Assembly: GCA_951213105.1 (NCBI GenBank)
Contig: OX578134.1
Span: forward strand, 135,342,793-135,406,792
Direction of reading: 5' to 3'
Source: Amaurobius ferox
Taxonomy: Eukaryota; Arthropoda; Arachnida; Araneae; Amaurobiidae
Length of the DNA: 64,000 nt
Positions within the stretch are counted from its first letter, which is position 1. The number at the start of each line of letters is the position of its first letter. This document shows positions 1 to 41,500 of this stretch, piece by piece. The position numbers and the translations under genes were made by a program. The notes below the pieces were generated by a model. The model was not told where the DNA came from. It worked only from the letters and a program-made list of their open reading frames with translations, and made no database searches.

Positions 1-194
1 AGATCATATCGATCAATTGCTAACGTTTATACATAGGAATATACATGGGATTCAAAAAGCAAACGATTTCTGGAAAATTTATGACGTTTTTCTCCTGCGA
101 CTCCAAGCTGGCGTTTTATGAATTAACCTCCCTCCCCACCACCTCACCACATAGACCCATTATATTTTATTAATAAAATTCAACGTAGTCAGAC

Positions 195-428
195 CCGAAT
201 ACGAGTGACTGCACTCGAAAGACCTCGGGTTTTATTTCCGCCTCTGCCCAAACTGTTTCCGTGTTTACGCGAAGTACGGGCAGATATGTGGGTCCTTCCG
301 AGAGGTTGGTGGTAAGGGAAGGAGATCACGGTCCCTGTGGATGCCGCCCCCACTGGGTTCCGGCACTTCGCGACCGTCCATAAACAGGTACCTTACATCT
401 TCGGGTAGGTCAGATGAGTCGAAGAATA
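195..428 (+). mobile_element. tRNA-headed SINE, decayed copy
   Basis: The body is recognisable from 'gtgggtccttccgagaggttggtgg' material at 280-320 through 'cactgggttccgg' to a 3' end near 428, with an internal deletion after the ttccgg element. A degraded head precedes it (gagtgactgcactcgaaag...cgggttttatttccgcc). Confidence 0.7.
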
Positions 429-1900
429 AGACCCAGATACGAGTGATCGCAATGTTTATTTAAAAAAGCCTTTTGCATTTAAACCTCTTAAGTAGGCTTT
501 CCTGAAAAACGGATATTTCCATTTCATTGATATTTTTGCAATTTCTAGTCTTCACATATTCGGATGAATTTATTTTTCGGAAGCTGTCTACCTGGGTCTT
601 ATTTGATTTTGAGGGAAAACAGCTCAAAGCACATATCAACAAAAATTATGATTAATTATTTTCCAATATCATTATTGCACGTTTTATCATATTCCAAATT
701 ATCAATTTCACTAACACTTATCCGACTATGTCTTCCAGAATGAATTAAATCATCTCTAATTTCGTTTGGTCGCAATCTTTTCCTGGTTGTAGGCGTCATT
801 TTGAAGGTCAAAAATTGGTAAGTACAATATTTAGTCCATAGATGGCAATTACAGTACAATAATGAAGTAATTGGCGTCAAAAATAGATGCCGGGGTTCAA
901 TCGACATCTGGCTGGAACTAATGATTTTAAATGTCGAGGGTCTCCCAACATAGGACCGCAAAGGGTAAAAAATCCGATTCTTTGTTTATCTCTAAATTCT
1001 GTAGCAGGTCCTTTGAGGCACAGACTAATATGATTTTGGTGAATGAATTATGATTTTGGTTTTTGAAGACGTTACCTCAAATGTTTTTCTAACTCACAAT
1101 TATGCACTTCAATTACATTTACAATATGCACTTTAATTATTCTGTACATCTACAATATACATTTCAATCACAACTGCATTGTGAATGAAAAAAAAAAAAA
1201 ATAGAAATATCTAGTTCTAATTTTGAGAATGATTTAAAGGGTTTTTAATTTTTAATTACTGCAATTACTAAAAGTTGTCATGGGAATTTACAATCAGAAC
1301 CTTTAATAAGTTTTTGACGAAGTATAATATGCTTATAATAAAAATTATAAATATCTTTTTTTTACACAACGAAACACGTAATCAAATTATTGTAGCATGT
1401 ATATATATCCAAAAATTTGTCTTTAACCACGCGTTTAGAAATTTTAAAATTAAAAAAATATATATTTAGATTTTTTAATTACCATTTCAGGGTTTAAAAG
1501 GGAGCCATAAGAAAAAAACTGGATTGAGGAAAAATGACAATAAAAAAATTGAGAAGTAGGAATTATGCAGTTGCTACCCTCTCCCCCTCCTTAAAAATTT
1601 GTTTTGCTTTGTTTTACTGTTCCTCCCGCTGTAGAGAACTATGGACACTTGGTAGCTCAGTCAGTAGAGCACATCACAGAATTTTAGAGAGATTAAGCTC
1701 TTCACTGTGCAGGACATCGTATTGGCGTGCATAATACTGTTGCCCCCCCCCCCCCCCGTGAATGAAATAATTTCTATATATTAAAAATTGAAATTGTCAC
1801 GTGAACGCAATCATTTCGGTTGGAACCAGGTGTGACCGTTCTGATGTCGCATCATTATTACAGCTACGGTTGGGTTAATGGAGGTTAGAATCAATGATTT

Positions 1901-2190
1901 TGTTCGAGTTGTCACATCGTCACACGAACTAACTTTATATTATTTTTAAAAAGAATTATTGTAAACTAACAAAAATTTTACGTTGTTGAAACAATAGAGA
2001 TAATAATTATTACAATGCAGATTATATGAACGAATGATTACTCGAACGAATTATTCTGTTCGAGTTGTCACATAGTCACATGAACTAATTTTATGCGATT
2101 TTTAAAAGTAATTATACTAAACTAACACAAACTTTGCATTGTTAAAATCACCGAGATAAGAATCATTACAGTGCAGGTTATATGAGAGAT
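1901..2190. repeat. Two diverged tandem copies, period 156 bp
   Basis: Copies start at 1901 and 2057 with 'tgttcgagttgtcacat' and run to a shared 'gcaggttatatga'-like end. Divergence is moderate. No coding sense is seen. Confidence 0.7.
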
Positions 2191-2270
2191 ATTTACGCAG
2201 TTCGAAGGTCAGACAAATTGTTAACTTCTACAAAAAATATGTTTACTAGTGTGGTCTTAAAATATTCACC

Positions 2271-2609
2271 ATGCTGTTCAGATGCTCAACTTTTCTCACT
2301 GAGTTCCTTAGGCTGGTGAATCACGAATCTATGGAACTCAATGAGAAAATTTTAATACGTCCCCAATCAAAATATGGTACTTTCGTAAATAACGAAGTAA
2401 CGTATAAGCTCGTGTCATTCGAAGCCTCTCAACATGAGCAAAAGCACAGAATAAAAAATAAATATGTCGAAGAAAGGGTTTGCATGGGTGAAGCAAAGCA
2501 CCATTTTGACTTGAAAAACACGTCTTATAATGTAAGGCATAGTTTAATGCCTAACATCATAAGAATTGACTGCCAGGAGATATTCATAGAAATCCTTATT
2601 CTGCATTGA
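2271..2609 (+). pseudogene. 112-codon ORF with an FHA-like motif, uncertain
   Basis: The open frame has ATG 2271 and a stop at 2607-2609. It includes RPQSKYGTFVNNE, which resembles the SKYGTFVN turn of forkhead-associated domains such as that of nibrin. The preceding G-R and S-x-x-H elements of a complete FHA domain are not seen, and the rest is unremarkable. It may be a retropseudogene fragment or a chance frame upstream of the transporter. Confidence 0.25.
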
Positions 2610-3042
2610 AGTCACGTGAACGTTTAGATGAAATATAAACCATTCAATTTAAACATTGAACTACGTTCAGAATTTTCACTCATATATAAGATGCATAAGC
2701 TCAGTTACTGTAGTACTCTTTTGGGACAGGCAAATACGTGTATAAACTGCAAAATACAGAGCAGCCTTTATAAAGTATTCTAGAAAAAGTTTCAATCGCT
2801 ATCTTATGTAATGTTGTATTTAATTATTGTATTATGTAATTTTGTATTAAGGTAAACTATTTAAAATACAAACCCCGTTTCTCTTTCTATCTGCCTTTAG
2901 CTTTTACTATGCCGATTTTATTTTTTAATGATGCTGTTGCCTGTATATTTGCTGAAAGAGTTTCCAATTTCCCATTTATAAGCTATATTTTACGAGATAT
3001 AGCGATTCCATGACTCAGACCGTGTGTGTAAGTGTGTGTGTG

Positions 3043-3084
3043 TTGTTGTTGTTGAAACCCAGACCGTCCGACCTACCAGAAAGG
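3043..3084 (-). mobile_element. 42-bp 5'-truncated SINE/LINE tail insertion
   Basis: Only the 3' end of the SINE body (tail ttgttgttgttgaaaccc on the + strand, through accagaaagg) is present. It is flanked by aagtgtgtgtgtg at 3030-3042 and 3085-3097. The duplicated target is itself a GT-repeat, so the flank is less certain than at other sites. Confidence 0.7.
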
Positions 3085-3360
3085 AAGTGTGTGTGTGTGT
3101 GCGGGGGGGGGGGGGGGGGGGCTCGCCAAATTCGCTTGACTCCTCTATTGATGATTTATACATACTGTAAAAAATACGATTCCAGCAGTCCTGTAGAACG
3201 AAGAAATCTAATCGCCCTGCAAGAAGAAGATAATTTTCTTCTTGTTACATAAAAAATAGCAAGAAAACTTTTCCTTGTCGATGCTTTGGATTAGATTATC
3301 TTGGGAATGTAATGTTGTTTGTTTGCAGATGAGAGCGACGTTGACCAAGAAAGTTCGCGC

Positions 3361-3594
3361 TCAACCACCACGAGCATGTAGTCATATACGTCGTGCTCAA
3401 CCACCACAGACATGTAGTCATATACGTCGTGCTCAACCACCACGGGCATGTAGGCATATACGTTCTGCTCAACCACCACAGGCATGTAGTCATATACGTC
3501 GTGCTCAACCACCACGGGCATGTAGGCATATACGTTCTGCTCAATTACTACGAACATGTAGTCATATACGTCGGGCTCGACCACAACGAGCATG
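3361..3594. repeat. 36-bp minisatellite, 6.5 units
   Basis: Units start at 3361, 3397, 3433, 3469, 3505, 3541 and 3577. Units 3433 and 3505 are identical, so the middle grew by duplication of a 72-bp pair. As 36 is a multiple of 3, several frames on both strands stay open across it; these frames are by-products. Confidence 0.92.
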
Positions 3595-3765
3595 AAAAGA
3601 ATTAAAATTAGAAACATGGACAAACATAAAATAAACATAAAGTAAACATAAAATTTAAATGATCTGTTTTAAAATATGGAATTGTACAAAGTATACCATT
3701 AAAGAGCCAAATTTTCTTTTAATTTTAAAGAAGATATAATTTTACTGTGTTTCATTCATATGCAG

Positions 3766-31507
<27,742 letters not shown>

Positions 31508-31742
31508 ATGATTAAACATATGTTAATTATGATTAAAACGTGTTGTCTGCTGATTCAATATTGCCATCAAGTTTGATGTCAAGTTTTAACTTGGGAGTAC
31601 TTCTTACCAGTAATTGATTTACCAATAGGCAAAGTAGGCAGTTGTCTATGGGTTAAATCTACATCTAGGTGGACAAAATTCAGAATAGCTATTCTTCATG
31701 GGCAATTTTTTTTTACTTTACAGTCATGCAATATATAATTGA

Positions 31743-31748
31743 AATAAA
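31743..31748 (+). terminator. Candidate polyadenylation signal of the MFSD4-like gene
   Basis: A canonical AATAAA lies about 236 bases after the stop codon. In such AT-rich DNA the hexamer is common, so only its position supports it. Confidence 0.35.
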
Positions 31749-32619
31749 AGAAGAATTAAAGAACATATTATAATCGGAGATAACTTAATAACTTTGTTTT
31801 TAAGTTATTGCTGATTTTTGCTGGATTTCAGCACTTAAATTTTTGACAGGAAAAAATATTGACCTTAGGGCCCATAAATATAAAAAACAAAATAAAGACT
31901 TTCTAAAGACTGTGAGAACCCTAATTTAATAAGGAGTTACTGTATCTTTGTGTTTATTGTAGCACACTATCTGCCCGTGAAAGATATTTATAAACAAGTG
32001 CACATACATTTTTGCTAGTAAAGCTAGTTGAAAATATTACAACCAAAACAAAATAACATGGCCATTACATTTAAGATTTATTTCTTCAGAATGTACAGCA
32101 AAAGACAAATACACGGTTACAATAATCTTAATACATATGTTAGTGGAATAAATAAATTGCACATAATAATTACAAAACAAACTCACTTTGCAACTATACA
32201 AAAGTCTTGTCACTCAAATGAATTGTCCAGCCTTTATATTATGAAAAATATGTAAATACAGTTTGCTTCAACATACAAACAATCAGAATATGTGATACAT
32301 AGTATAAACTAGCCTTTTAGCAATTTGTACTTTTATATATTCAGCATTAATTTTTCATAATAATAAATGAAAATTTTTTATGGCAATTGCTTAAAAATTT
32401 TCAGTGAGCTGTTTACATTTGCATATTTTGCAATGCTGTTGACTACATACAACTGCTTTAGAATTTTTAGGTTCTTTGGACAACTTTCTTATTATAAAAA
32501 ATGAAAACTTTGGAGCAAATACTAATGAGAACTTTTGAAATTTTACACTTTAGATATAACTTTAAAAAATTTCAATCACCAATTCGAAGGTAGTATCATT
32601 ATATAAGAATAGACCTTGT

Positions 32620-33230
32620 CTCTGTCCATGTTTGGTGATTTTTTACTAAAATTTGGCAGGGCACCGCCAACTTGGCGACTTTTTTTAAATGTCGCCAAAG
32701 TGATGAAAATTCTTGGGAAAGTTATGTTCAATTTCTTTGATAATCTCTGTCACTTTCTGGAAATTACTAATTTAATAGGCTTGATTCAAAATATAGAGCA
32801 TTTCATTGATTGTGGGTCTGACATGTTTTGTTAGGGGGTCCAAGGGGTCATAAGTTAATTGTGTTTTGTTAATGGTAATGTTTGTTACAGCCGAGTCTGC
32901 TTGTCTGACCGTCCCACTTGGTGACAAATTGTCTTTTGAAAAATCCACCAAATTAATAAAAGTGCCACCATATTGATCAAAATAATACTAAATTAATGAA
33001 AATATCAATTTGATGAAAATTCAATATCTTGAAAAATTAAGTTTAATTTCTTTGATAACCCCTGTTGCTTTCAAGAAATTATAATAATAACATTGATTGG
33101 GAGAGATGCATGGCTCGAAATGTATCCGTGGATAGTAGGAGTGAAAGTGCAGCCAGCCAGCGAACAGGAGGTAATGCTTTGCAACTTTTTGCATCCTGTC
33201 ATATGACAGGTATACCTTCTAGTGTGATAT
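32620..33230 (+). repeat. Repeat family C, partial copy
   Basis: It holds modules 'tttggcaggg...gccaacttggcgac...aatgtcgccaa' and ends 'tcatatgacaggtatacctt', matching the + oriented copy at 61200-61560 and the inverse of 50030-50580. Confidence 0.65.
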
Positions 33231-34482
33231 AAGGACACATTAAGTCCTCAAAAATAAAAGAATACAGCATTTACATCTTACAAAGAGAAAAAAATACTGT
33301 CAGTTTCTGCAATGATCTGGTTTCACAGTAAAAGTAACTGAAATGTCCTATAATTGAAAATTTTAAATAATTTTCAATTTATGCGATACTAAAAGTCTAA
33401 AAGTCCAAAGACAACAAACGTACAAGAAAAGAAATGAAACTGTATTTATAGTTCATGTCTATATAAAAAACAAACAAACATAAGAAATGGAATTAAATAA
33501 CTGGACAATTCAATTCATTCTCCTGGAATGATATGTATATACAGGTTCTAAATATTCCAATGAGAAAAATTAAATGAGAAGAGCACTTATGACAATGAAA
33601 CACATATGAGTTTGGCAATAAAATCCTGTCCCTAGTACAACTAAATATTGCTACTTTATGAGGTATATAAAAAAAAAACAGGTAACTCCTCAAAGTCTGT
33701 GTGTTTAAGATATTCATTGTTACACTCAGTATTTACAAATGTAAAATTTCAAATTGAATGAATATTACTTCATTAAGCATTTAGACAGATGCATCTGCAT
33801 ATAGTATTTATAATTTACAACTTCTGTGGACATTATGTAGTTTTTTAGAAGTTGGATTTTCCCAGATTTCCAATAAGTATTTAATTCTAACAACTTTCAG
33901 TTTCATACTTCAGAGGACTGAAAATGCTAAGTGCACTGAACCTTGGTCCAGAAAACAATTTCACTTACCTATTTAAAATTAAATTGAAAATAAATTTCAA
34001 TTATTATAATACTTTTAGCCTACATATTATTCTTTGACACATTTATAACATATTTAATTAAAGACATAGGCAGAAAGTATAATTATAATTTATGAAAATA
34101 TAACATGTATATGGCTATTGCCATTTTTATTTTAAGTTATTTCTAACAATCATTAACATTTTTGCTAAATCATTTTTATACTTACATTTTATATATTTAC
34201 CATACTTACAATAAATATTGAAGTTCCTTTAGTGCCTTGTAGTAAGTTTTCACACAGACACAAAATAATCATTAAAAAAAAAAAAACTATTTGGTGGTTG
34301 AAGGGTTAAACAAGAACTGGTAATCATCGTAGAATAATTTCTTAAATTCATTTTCAAAAGTATGCTACTACTTGCAAGCATTTAAAATTCTGATTCACCC
34401 ATTACATGAAATACCCCAACCATATAATTTGCCACCACAGTTAACGCTAAATTTTTCTATAAACAATACAACAATTATATTG

Positions 34483-34578
34483 TTGTTGTTGAAACCTAGA
34501 CCCTCCGACCTACCAGAAAGGTGTAAGGTAACTGTTTGGACGGTCGGGAAGTGCCACCCAATTTAGACCGGAACCCAG
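34483..34578 (-). mobile_element. 96-bp 5'-truncated tail insertion, first of a pair
   Basis: The segment carries the (CAA)n tail and about 80 bp of SINE body, cut at 'gaacccag'. It is flanked by aacaattatattg at 34470-34482 and 34579-34591. Confidence 0.8.
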
Positions 34579-34591
34579 AACAATTATATTG

Positions 34592-34660
34592 TAGAAGTGT
34601 AGAAAGCCCAGACCACACGACCAACCCAAAGGCTTATGGTAGCTTTCTGTGTGGCCGGAG
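34592..34660 (-). mobile_element. 69-bp tail-like insertion, second of a pair at the same target
   Basis: A diverged relative of the same 3' end (gcccagaccacacgacc...tggccgg) sits between the second and a third copy of aacaattatattg (34579-34591 and 34661-34673). Confidence 0.65.
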
Positions 34661-37600
34661 AACAATTATATTGGGAAATCTCTAAATAGTGGATACTTCT
34701 AAATAGATAAAATGCTTGGTCTTATGGATACCTGCAATAACATGTATTCATGAGACCATATATTTTGAGAGGTTTTTAAAGCTTTCACCGTTATTTCATT
34801 TTCAAAGTAACAAAGCAATTTAAAGTCTTTACCCGCTATTGAGAAGTTTCACTGTATTATGTTGTAAATGTTCATTCAAGGAAACCATAAATAAAGTTTC
34901 TATCATATATATTTTACTGCTTGAAATAATTTAAATCAATATAATATTCAACCAAATGTACAAGACCATATATATGTTGTTAGGAGGAAAAGGGAAAAAA
35001 TCCCATACAAATACATTATAAATACACAATACAAACATGTACTTTCAAGCATTCTTTTAGAAGCATATTAAGACAGCTAAAAAAACATTCACATCTCTCA
35101 AACCATATATCTTTGTCAGATAAAGCTGACATGGATACAAAAACTTGCACTGTGAGTGATATGTACAATAAAATAAATATAAAATCTGAAGTTGACTTTG
35201 AAAACAATAACAAATATAACTGACAGAGTAAGAAAATATTGCATAATAATGAACCTAAAAGTTTAGTCATGCAATGTGACACTTCTTTAATGTAACACAA
35301 TTGTCACTGATCATATGGAAATAGAAAGTTAAATGTTCTTAACCTACTAAATATCTTATTAATATATATGAAAATTATATTTCTTACAGTTAAAGTTACT
35401 TAAAATCACTATATGTTACATATGATTTTATGCTGGTATAAAATGTACAGATTTTAATATAAAATTTATATAAAAATACACTTTAGATCAAGAATTGACT
35501 ATCAACAGATATATTACCATCCTTAATATAACTTTTAAAATATGACTTTTTTTCAATATAATTCTTGTAAATTGAAAACATCTGTATTAAGATGAGAAAT
35601 AAGAAATTACGAACAATATCCTATAAAGCTAATAATTATTTGTAATCTCATAAATTTATTTACTTGCACACCTCATATTAAACAAAATATACCTTTGAAA
35701 TTAAAACGCATTGAGACTTTATGCAATATTAATGTTACTAAGGTAGAGTTATGAAAAGAAATCATAAATAATAAGGTATTAAATATATATTGAATAAATA
35801 GTGAAAATGTTAAAGTTTGATCACACAGTCAAACCATTTGCTAGAGTACTCCCCTCTCTGTGAGTTTTGTTGAAACCAGATTAAGCTGTTACTGGGCTAA
35901 GTTGAAGGGAAGGAGCAGTCATGAGACTGTGAAGAGGTGTGCTGCAGGAATTGTGATCAGTAAAGAAAGTGCGATGAGTTTGAATTCTTAGTTTAACTGC
36001 CTCAAAGTGACATCTTACGGGGAGTATGGTAAGAACATTTTGAAAATGCATATTTAATTTTCAAAAAACTGAAGAATTGGAAATAATAGAGCAAAGAATA
36101 CTTTGTACTTATCCAATGTTGCCATCTTGGCAATGCCAGGATTTGATTCGGAGCCAAAGCATGGTAGGCCAATATCATAGAATTTGAGCTAAAGATGCCT
36201 CGAGGCATTTAATACTGCCTTATAAGCATTGGCTACTAACATTTAAATAAAGATCACATGCAAAATTATAAAAATGAGGAAATATTAACATGCAGAAATT
36301 TTGTAACATTTTCTGATGCCGAAATTCCTAAATAAATGTTACAGCATGTCAAAATTGCTTTATTCCAGAAGTGAAATGAAAACTAAGCAATATTTTTAGA
36401 ATTAAATTTAACATTAAAAATGATATTTATGAATTACAACCCAAACTTATAGGGCTTAGGGCTTACACTTAATCCCATTTTAAATTGAAATCACAATTTT
36501 TATAAATAGTTTGACTGAAAAAATACGAGACAATTGACTTGACACAATTTTTTCTTTTCTATATTAAAACATATATGGATAAGCTTTTGAAGATATAAGT
36601 GACAAGTGAAAAAGCAGCATGGATATATTCATTTCCCTCCTAAATATATCACTGAAGTCATGTAAAAATAAATATTTAAAAGTAAAAGTTTTATCATTTG
36701 AAAATGAATGTTATAAGCCAAATTGTTTCATCCTACTTCTTTCAAAATTCCTCCTTTAAATATTAAAATTACATATTTTATACAATATCATTTTGTGAAA
36801 AACATTTACATCTTTCCCCATTTGACTAATGTTTTGTTTTATTACACAAACCAAACTGACTCCAAAATGTCTGATTGAAGTACATGCTCTACATATCTTT
36901 TAAAGTTTGGTAAATAAAACAAAACAAACATGAAATTATATTTGTTTCTAATTTGCTTAACAATGTATTCATAATACAATTTTAGAAACAAATTCTTGAT
37001 TTTAATACTGTCAAATAATACTTTATTCCTCCAGTCAACCTAAAAAGCAACACAGTTAACTATTTTCTAAAATATTATGGGATATAATGAAGCAGCCAGG
37101 TACTCTTTACTTAAAATTTGGATGCAATATGAAGTTGAAGAGGTAGGTTTAAGGGCACATTTATCTTTCTGCTGTTTTAGATTTCTTGTGGGAAAAAAAT
37201 TCTAACCTTTTTATTTTCTGAATTTTTCATATTGTAGGATTTTTTTTTTCTTGATGTTATTTTAGTAAAATACAGATACTGGTTTGCACCAATGTTATAA
37301 TAGGCTAGCCAAGCTACAATTGACTAAATATTTCTTGAAACTTAAAAGTTTCAAATATTTTTTAACTTTAACTTTTAAATATTAGCCTATTCTGAAATAA
37401 ATACTATTTATATTTTTATAATTTATTACCTATATATTGTTAGTAATTTTATGCTTAATTAGCAAAATCTCAATCATTACAATGTAGGTGATGTAAGGTA
37501 TAAATATGCTAACATATGTGCAAAAATGTAAAGTAAAATTGAAATTAAATAGTTATATAACTATTATAAACTGTAGAAATTAAGTAAAAATGAATAGACA

Positions 37601-38554
37601 TATTTAAATTGAAGAAAAATAGTTTGAAAATAAAATATGATTTAATTAAGTTTGTAATTTACATCTAAAAACAAATAGTTCATAACATTCTTAGGTTACT
37701 TGAGTAAAAACAACATTCTTTACTCTCATTACAAGAGTTTAGCTTGATTTAGAAAATATAAGTTTGTCACAGTAGACGACATAAGTAGACTTTTAGAAGA
37801 CATAAAATTGCAGTACTTGAAAAATATGGTCATATAATTAACATTCAAAGATGACCAAAAATTAAATAGGTTTTTACAAATAAATAAAATAAATTAAGTC
37901 TAATTACTATTGTTATATACATACAACACACCTAAGATATTTTTTGATAAATCAGTTAAAATTTAATTTAATCCCCGTCTTAAGATAAAAGTATATTTAG
38001 TATGATGGAATTAAAATTCAAATTACTATCATTATATAACTAGAAGCAATAAACGCAAAATATTTTTCCACAAATCGGTTAAAATTTAATTTTATGTTCA
38101 AAAAGATAAAAGCACATTTTAAATAGAATTAAAACTGAAAAGCTATAAAAAGCCAACTTTTATGAAACACATTAGGAAATTTTAATCAGTAAACTAAGTA
38201 AAACAGCATTCGGGCAAATTAATAATTTTTGTCAATTTAAAGGTTATGCAATTTTTTAATCTAAAAGCATTTATAATTAAAAACCTAAAGCATTTATAAT
38301 AGAGTTATATTAAAAACAAAAAAAACTTTAAAAATAGAATTTAAACTCCAAAAGCTTAAAGCTAATTTATATGAAACACAATTGTAAAAGATAATTTTAT
38401 TTAGTAAACTAAAAAGGGTTTAGGCAAATTAATCATTTTTGTCAATTTAAAAATCATGAAATTTTTAAACTAAAAAGCATTTAAAAGTTATTACTAATTC
38501 AGTATATTTAATATTCAGTTATTACTAATTTAAATAGCAAAAGCACCTTTTCAT

Positions 38555-41500
38555 TTATAATTTTTCGCTCATTGATGAAGACTTCAATTTATAGCGTGAT
38601 TTTGAATCAGAACCCCAAGATTTAGATTTAGCTCGGAACTGTTTTAATTCAAACCCATGATCTTTATGATTCATTGGTTTATAATCCTGCGGCTCACATA
38701 ATTCTTTGAAATCTTGAAAAAAGGCTTTGTAACCTCCATCTAGAAGATATACTTCTGGGTGATGCAATTTTGGATAACTGCTTTCATTTATCTCACGGTC
38801 TTTGTTCCTTAAAAATCTACATAATTTTGGAGCTCTTTCAGAAGAAAACTCACAGTGAAAAATGATAATTCTTCGCTGTGTTGAAAAAGGAGCTCCTTTT
38901 AAGAAAGTTTCTAAGATATCTTCTTGTGTATAAACATTTAAGGCTCCTTGTATATGACCACCTTCAAATTCATAAGGATACCTGTAACAGACAAGGGGAT
39001 AATTCCACACAATGAAATAAATGATATGAAAATTAAGCACATCTGAAATAAAAAATGTAAAATATTTTACATTTGCAATGAAGTAGTTAAAATCTGATTA
39101 AAAGTCTTACAGGGATTCAATGGGCAATGAAGCAGCTTCCTCAGAGACTGGTTAGTAAATCAGCATTTCAATTTTACCAATTCAGTACATCCTGGGCTCA
39201 TAATAGGAAGGTAGATGTCTTTTGTGATTAAGTCGAGAACCAGCTAGAAAGCTCAAATTAGGCATATCATTGACTTTCAAGGTATATTTTAATTCTTTGG
39301 ATTTTGAAATACCTGGCCAGCCCAACTCCTGGGCCTGCAACAAGAGGAAGCTGCATGTTTACTTAAAATAACTGGAGAACTGGAGCAGCAAGAAAGCTCA
39401 AATTTAGTACTTGTCTTTTGTGGTATAATTTAATTCTTTGCATGTTGAACCATACCGTTCTAACCTGTTAGCCCTCCGTAGAAAGGTATGCATTTCTTGG
39501 CAAAAATTTAAGAACCAGAGCAGATAGAAGCTCAAGTTAGACATATCGCTGCCCTTCGTGGTATATTTTTATTCTTTGGATTTCAAACCTTACTGGGTTG
39601 AGGCTGCATATGATATCATATTAATTACCAGAAAATGTACATGGCATTACCAGGGTTTATGATTCACAGCTCTGATTAAAATCACACCAGAACTTACATT
39701 GAATTCTTAAAAATTAAAGAATGTTTTAACAATAGTGCCCACTTATAACAACCACCACAAAAAACACTGTGTCATTGCCATAGTATTAAGAAGATTGAAA
39801 CTTTGAGAAATATCTCATAGTTTTGAGAGATTATGACAACACATAAAAAATATATATTTCTTAAAAACTTGTTTATTTTAATAGTATGGAAGTTTTGTTT
39901 GATCAAATTTCATGGCCGTACAATGCTTAGATTTTTCGCAATAGACAGACATCTTTTATTATTATAGATGAAGCATGAAGATAGTACATCTTCCACATGA
40001 CAAAAAGTATATATATATTTAAAATTTATCTATTTATGGATTTTGTTTTCGAAAAAGAGTTTTTCAATCTTTCCATGGTGTTAAGATGAAAATTCTGATA
40101 ATATTTTCGGTCACCAAGGAACTAATTTATGTGAAAATCCCACTGAAACATGAAATAACCAAAAAACTAATTTGAATTTTTAAAAATCTCATTGAGGTGC
40201 ATTGCTCTTTTTTTCTTGAAATACCTATGTATGGCCATACAATACTTAGATTTTTTGCTACAGATGACAAAAAAAATTTTCTTTTGTTATTATATATAGA
40301 AGATAGGTTACGCCTTCAACATATGAAAAGTATATAGGTATATATTTTAAATTCATGAAAATTCAGTATTCCTAATATGGATTTCGTTCAAAATTTGTTC
40401 GAAAGATATTTTTTTAATCTTTCCAGTGGTGTTAAGATGGAAACTCTGCGATAATATTGTTGGTTGCTATTTGATAACTATTTGGTTGTTATTTGTTGAA
40501 CCAATTTGTGTGAAAATCGTGCTAAAACATAAAATAATCAAAATATTAAATTATTAGTTTTACAAAAATCTAAGATACATTGTTCCGGGTGCTGAAGTAC
40601 TTGTGTACTAAATTTAATGTCCATATGATGCTTAGATTTTTTGCTACAAACAACACGGACAGCTTCTTTTATTATTATAAATAGAAGATTGGTTATGTCT
40701 TCAACACATGAAAAATATATATTTTTTAAAAATTCATCTATTAATATTATATATTCCTTTTAAAGTTTGTTTAAAAGAGAATTTTTCAATTTCTACAATG
40801 GTGTTAAGATGGAAACTAAGTGATAATATTTTTGGCTGCAAAGGAACCAATTTGTGTGAAAATTGCTCAAAACTATGCTAAAACATAAAATAACTAAAGT
40901 GCAAATTCTAATTTAAAAAAAAAAATCTCTTTCAGGTGTATCATCCCAGGTCCTAAATTACCTGTGTACCAAATTTAATGGCTATGTGATGCTTAAGAGT
41001 TTTCGCTAAAAATGACACAGATTTCTTTTATTATTATAGATAGAAGATTGATTATGTCATCAATACATGAAAAGTATATATTTTTCAAAAATTAGTGTAT
41101 TAGTATGGATTCAGCTCAAAGTTTGTTCGAAAGAGAAGTTTACTTTTTTTTTTAATTAATCTGATTAAGGTTCAAAATTTCTATTAAGCTTATAAGAGAA
41201 ATAACTAAAACTTTTATTGGTTGATCCAGGAAATAGACCCTCACTCATTTTTCAATGTACGATCCTGCGCTAAATTGGTGCGATTTTTCGGGTTTGCGTA
41301 TACTTCGCCAATTCTGGTAGCCCACGGCTTCTGGTAACCCACGGGCATCCAATCAGCGCTCGACTGTTTGGGAATCTGCATTTTAATAAGCAGTAAGTAT
41401 TTCAATAGTCTTCTGTGTATTTCATCAGACCTTTTTCGATCGAATTCGTTGACTCTTGTTCTTACAGATCTTTTTTGATCGATTTGCAAAGATTTGAACA

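Larger units (their letters stand above)
31508..38554. other. 7-kb AT-rich region between transporter and cdc25
   Basis: No gene is recognised. The part next to 38554 should include the cdc25 3' untranslated region. Contents are a fragment of the large repeat family C (32620-33230) and the double tail insertion at 34470-34673. Small open frames (for example - strand 35300-35016 and 33717-33493) lack domain or composition support. Confidence 0.5.

Noticed and set aside
1650..1720. tRNA gene suggested by tagctcagtcagtagagca
   Set aside because: The box A-like part is good but no box B or acceptor pairing is seen; at most an old tRNA-derived fragment.
3010..3252. Short coding gene with a GT/G-rich start
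   Set aside because: The frame crosses a GT microsatellite, a SINE stub and a G run.
35016..35300. 94-residue hydrophobic - strand frame as a membrane protein
   Set aside because: Hydrophobic composition follows from AT-rich DNA; no supporting motif or conserved start.
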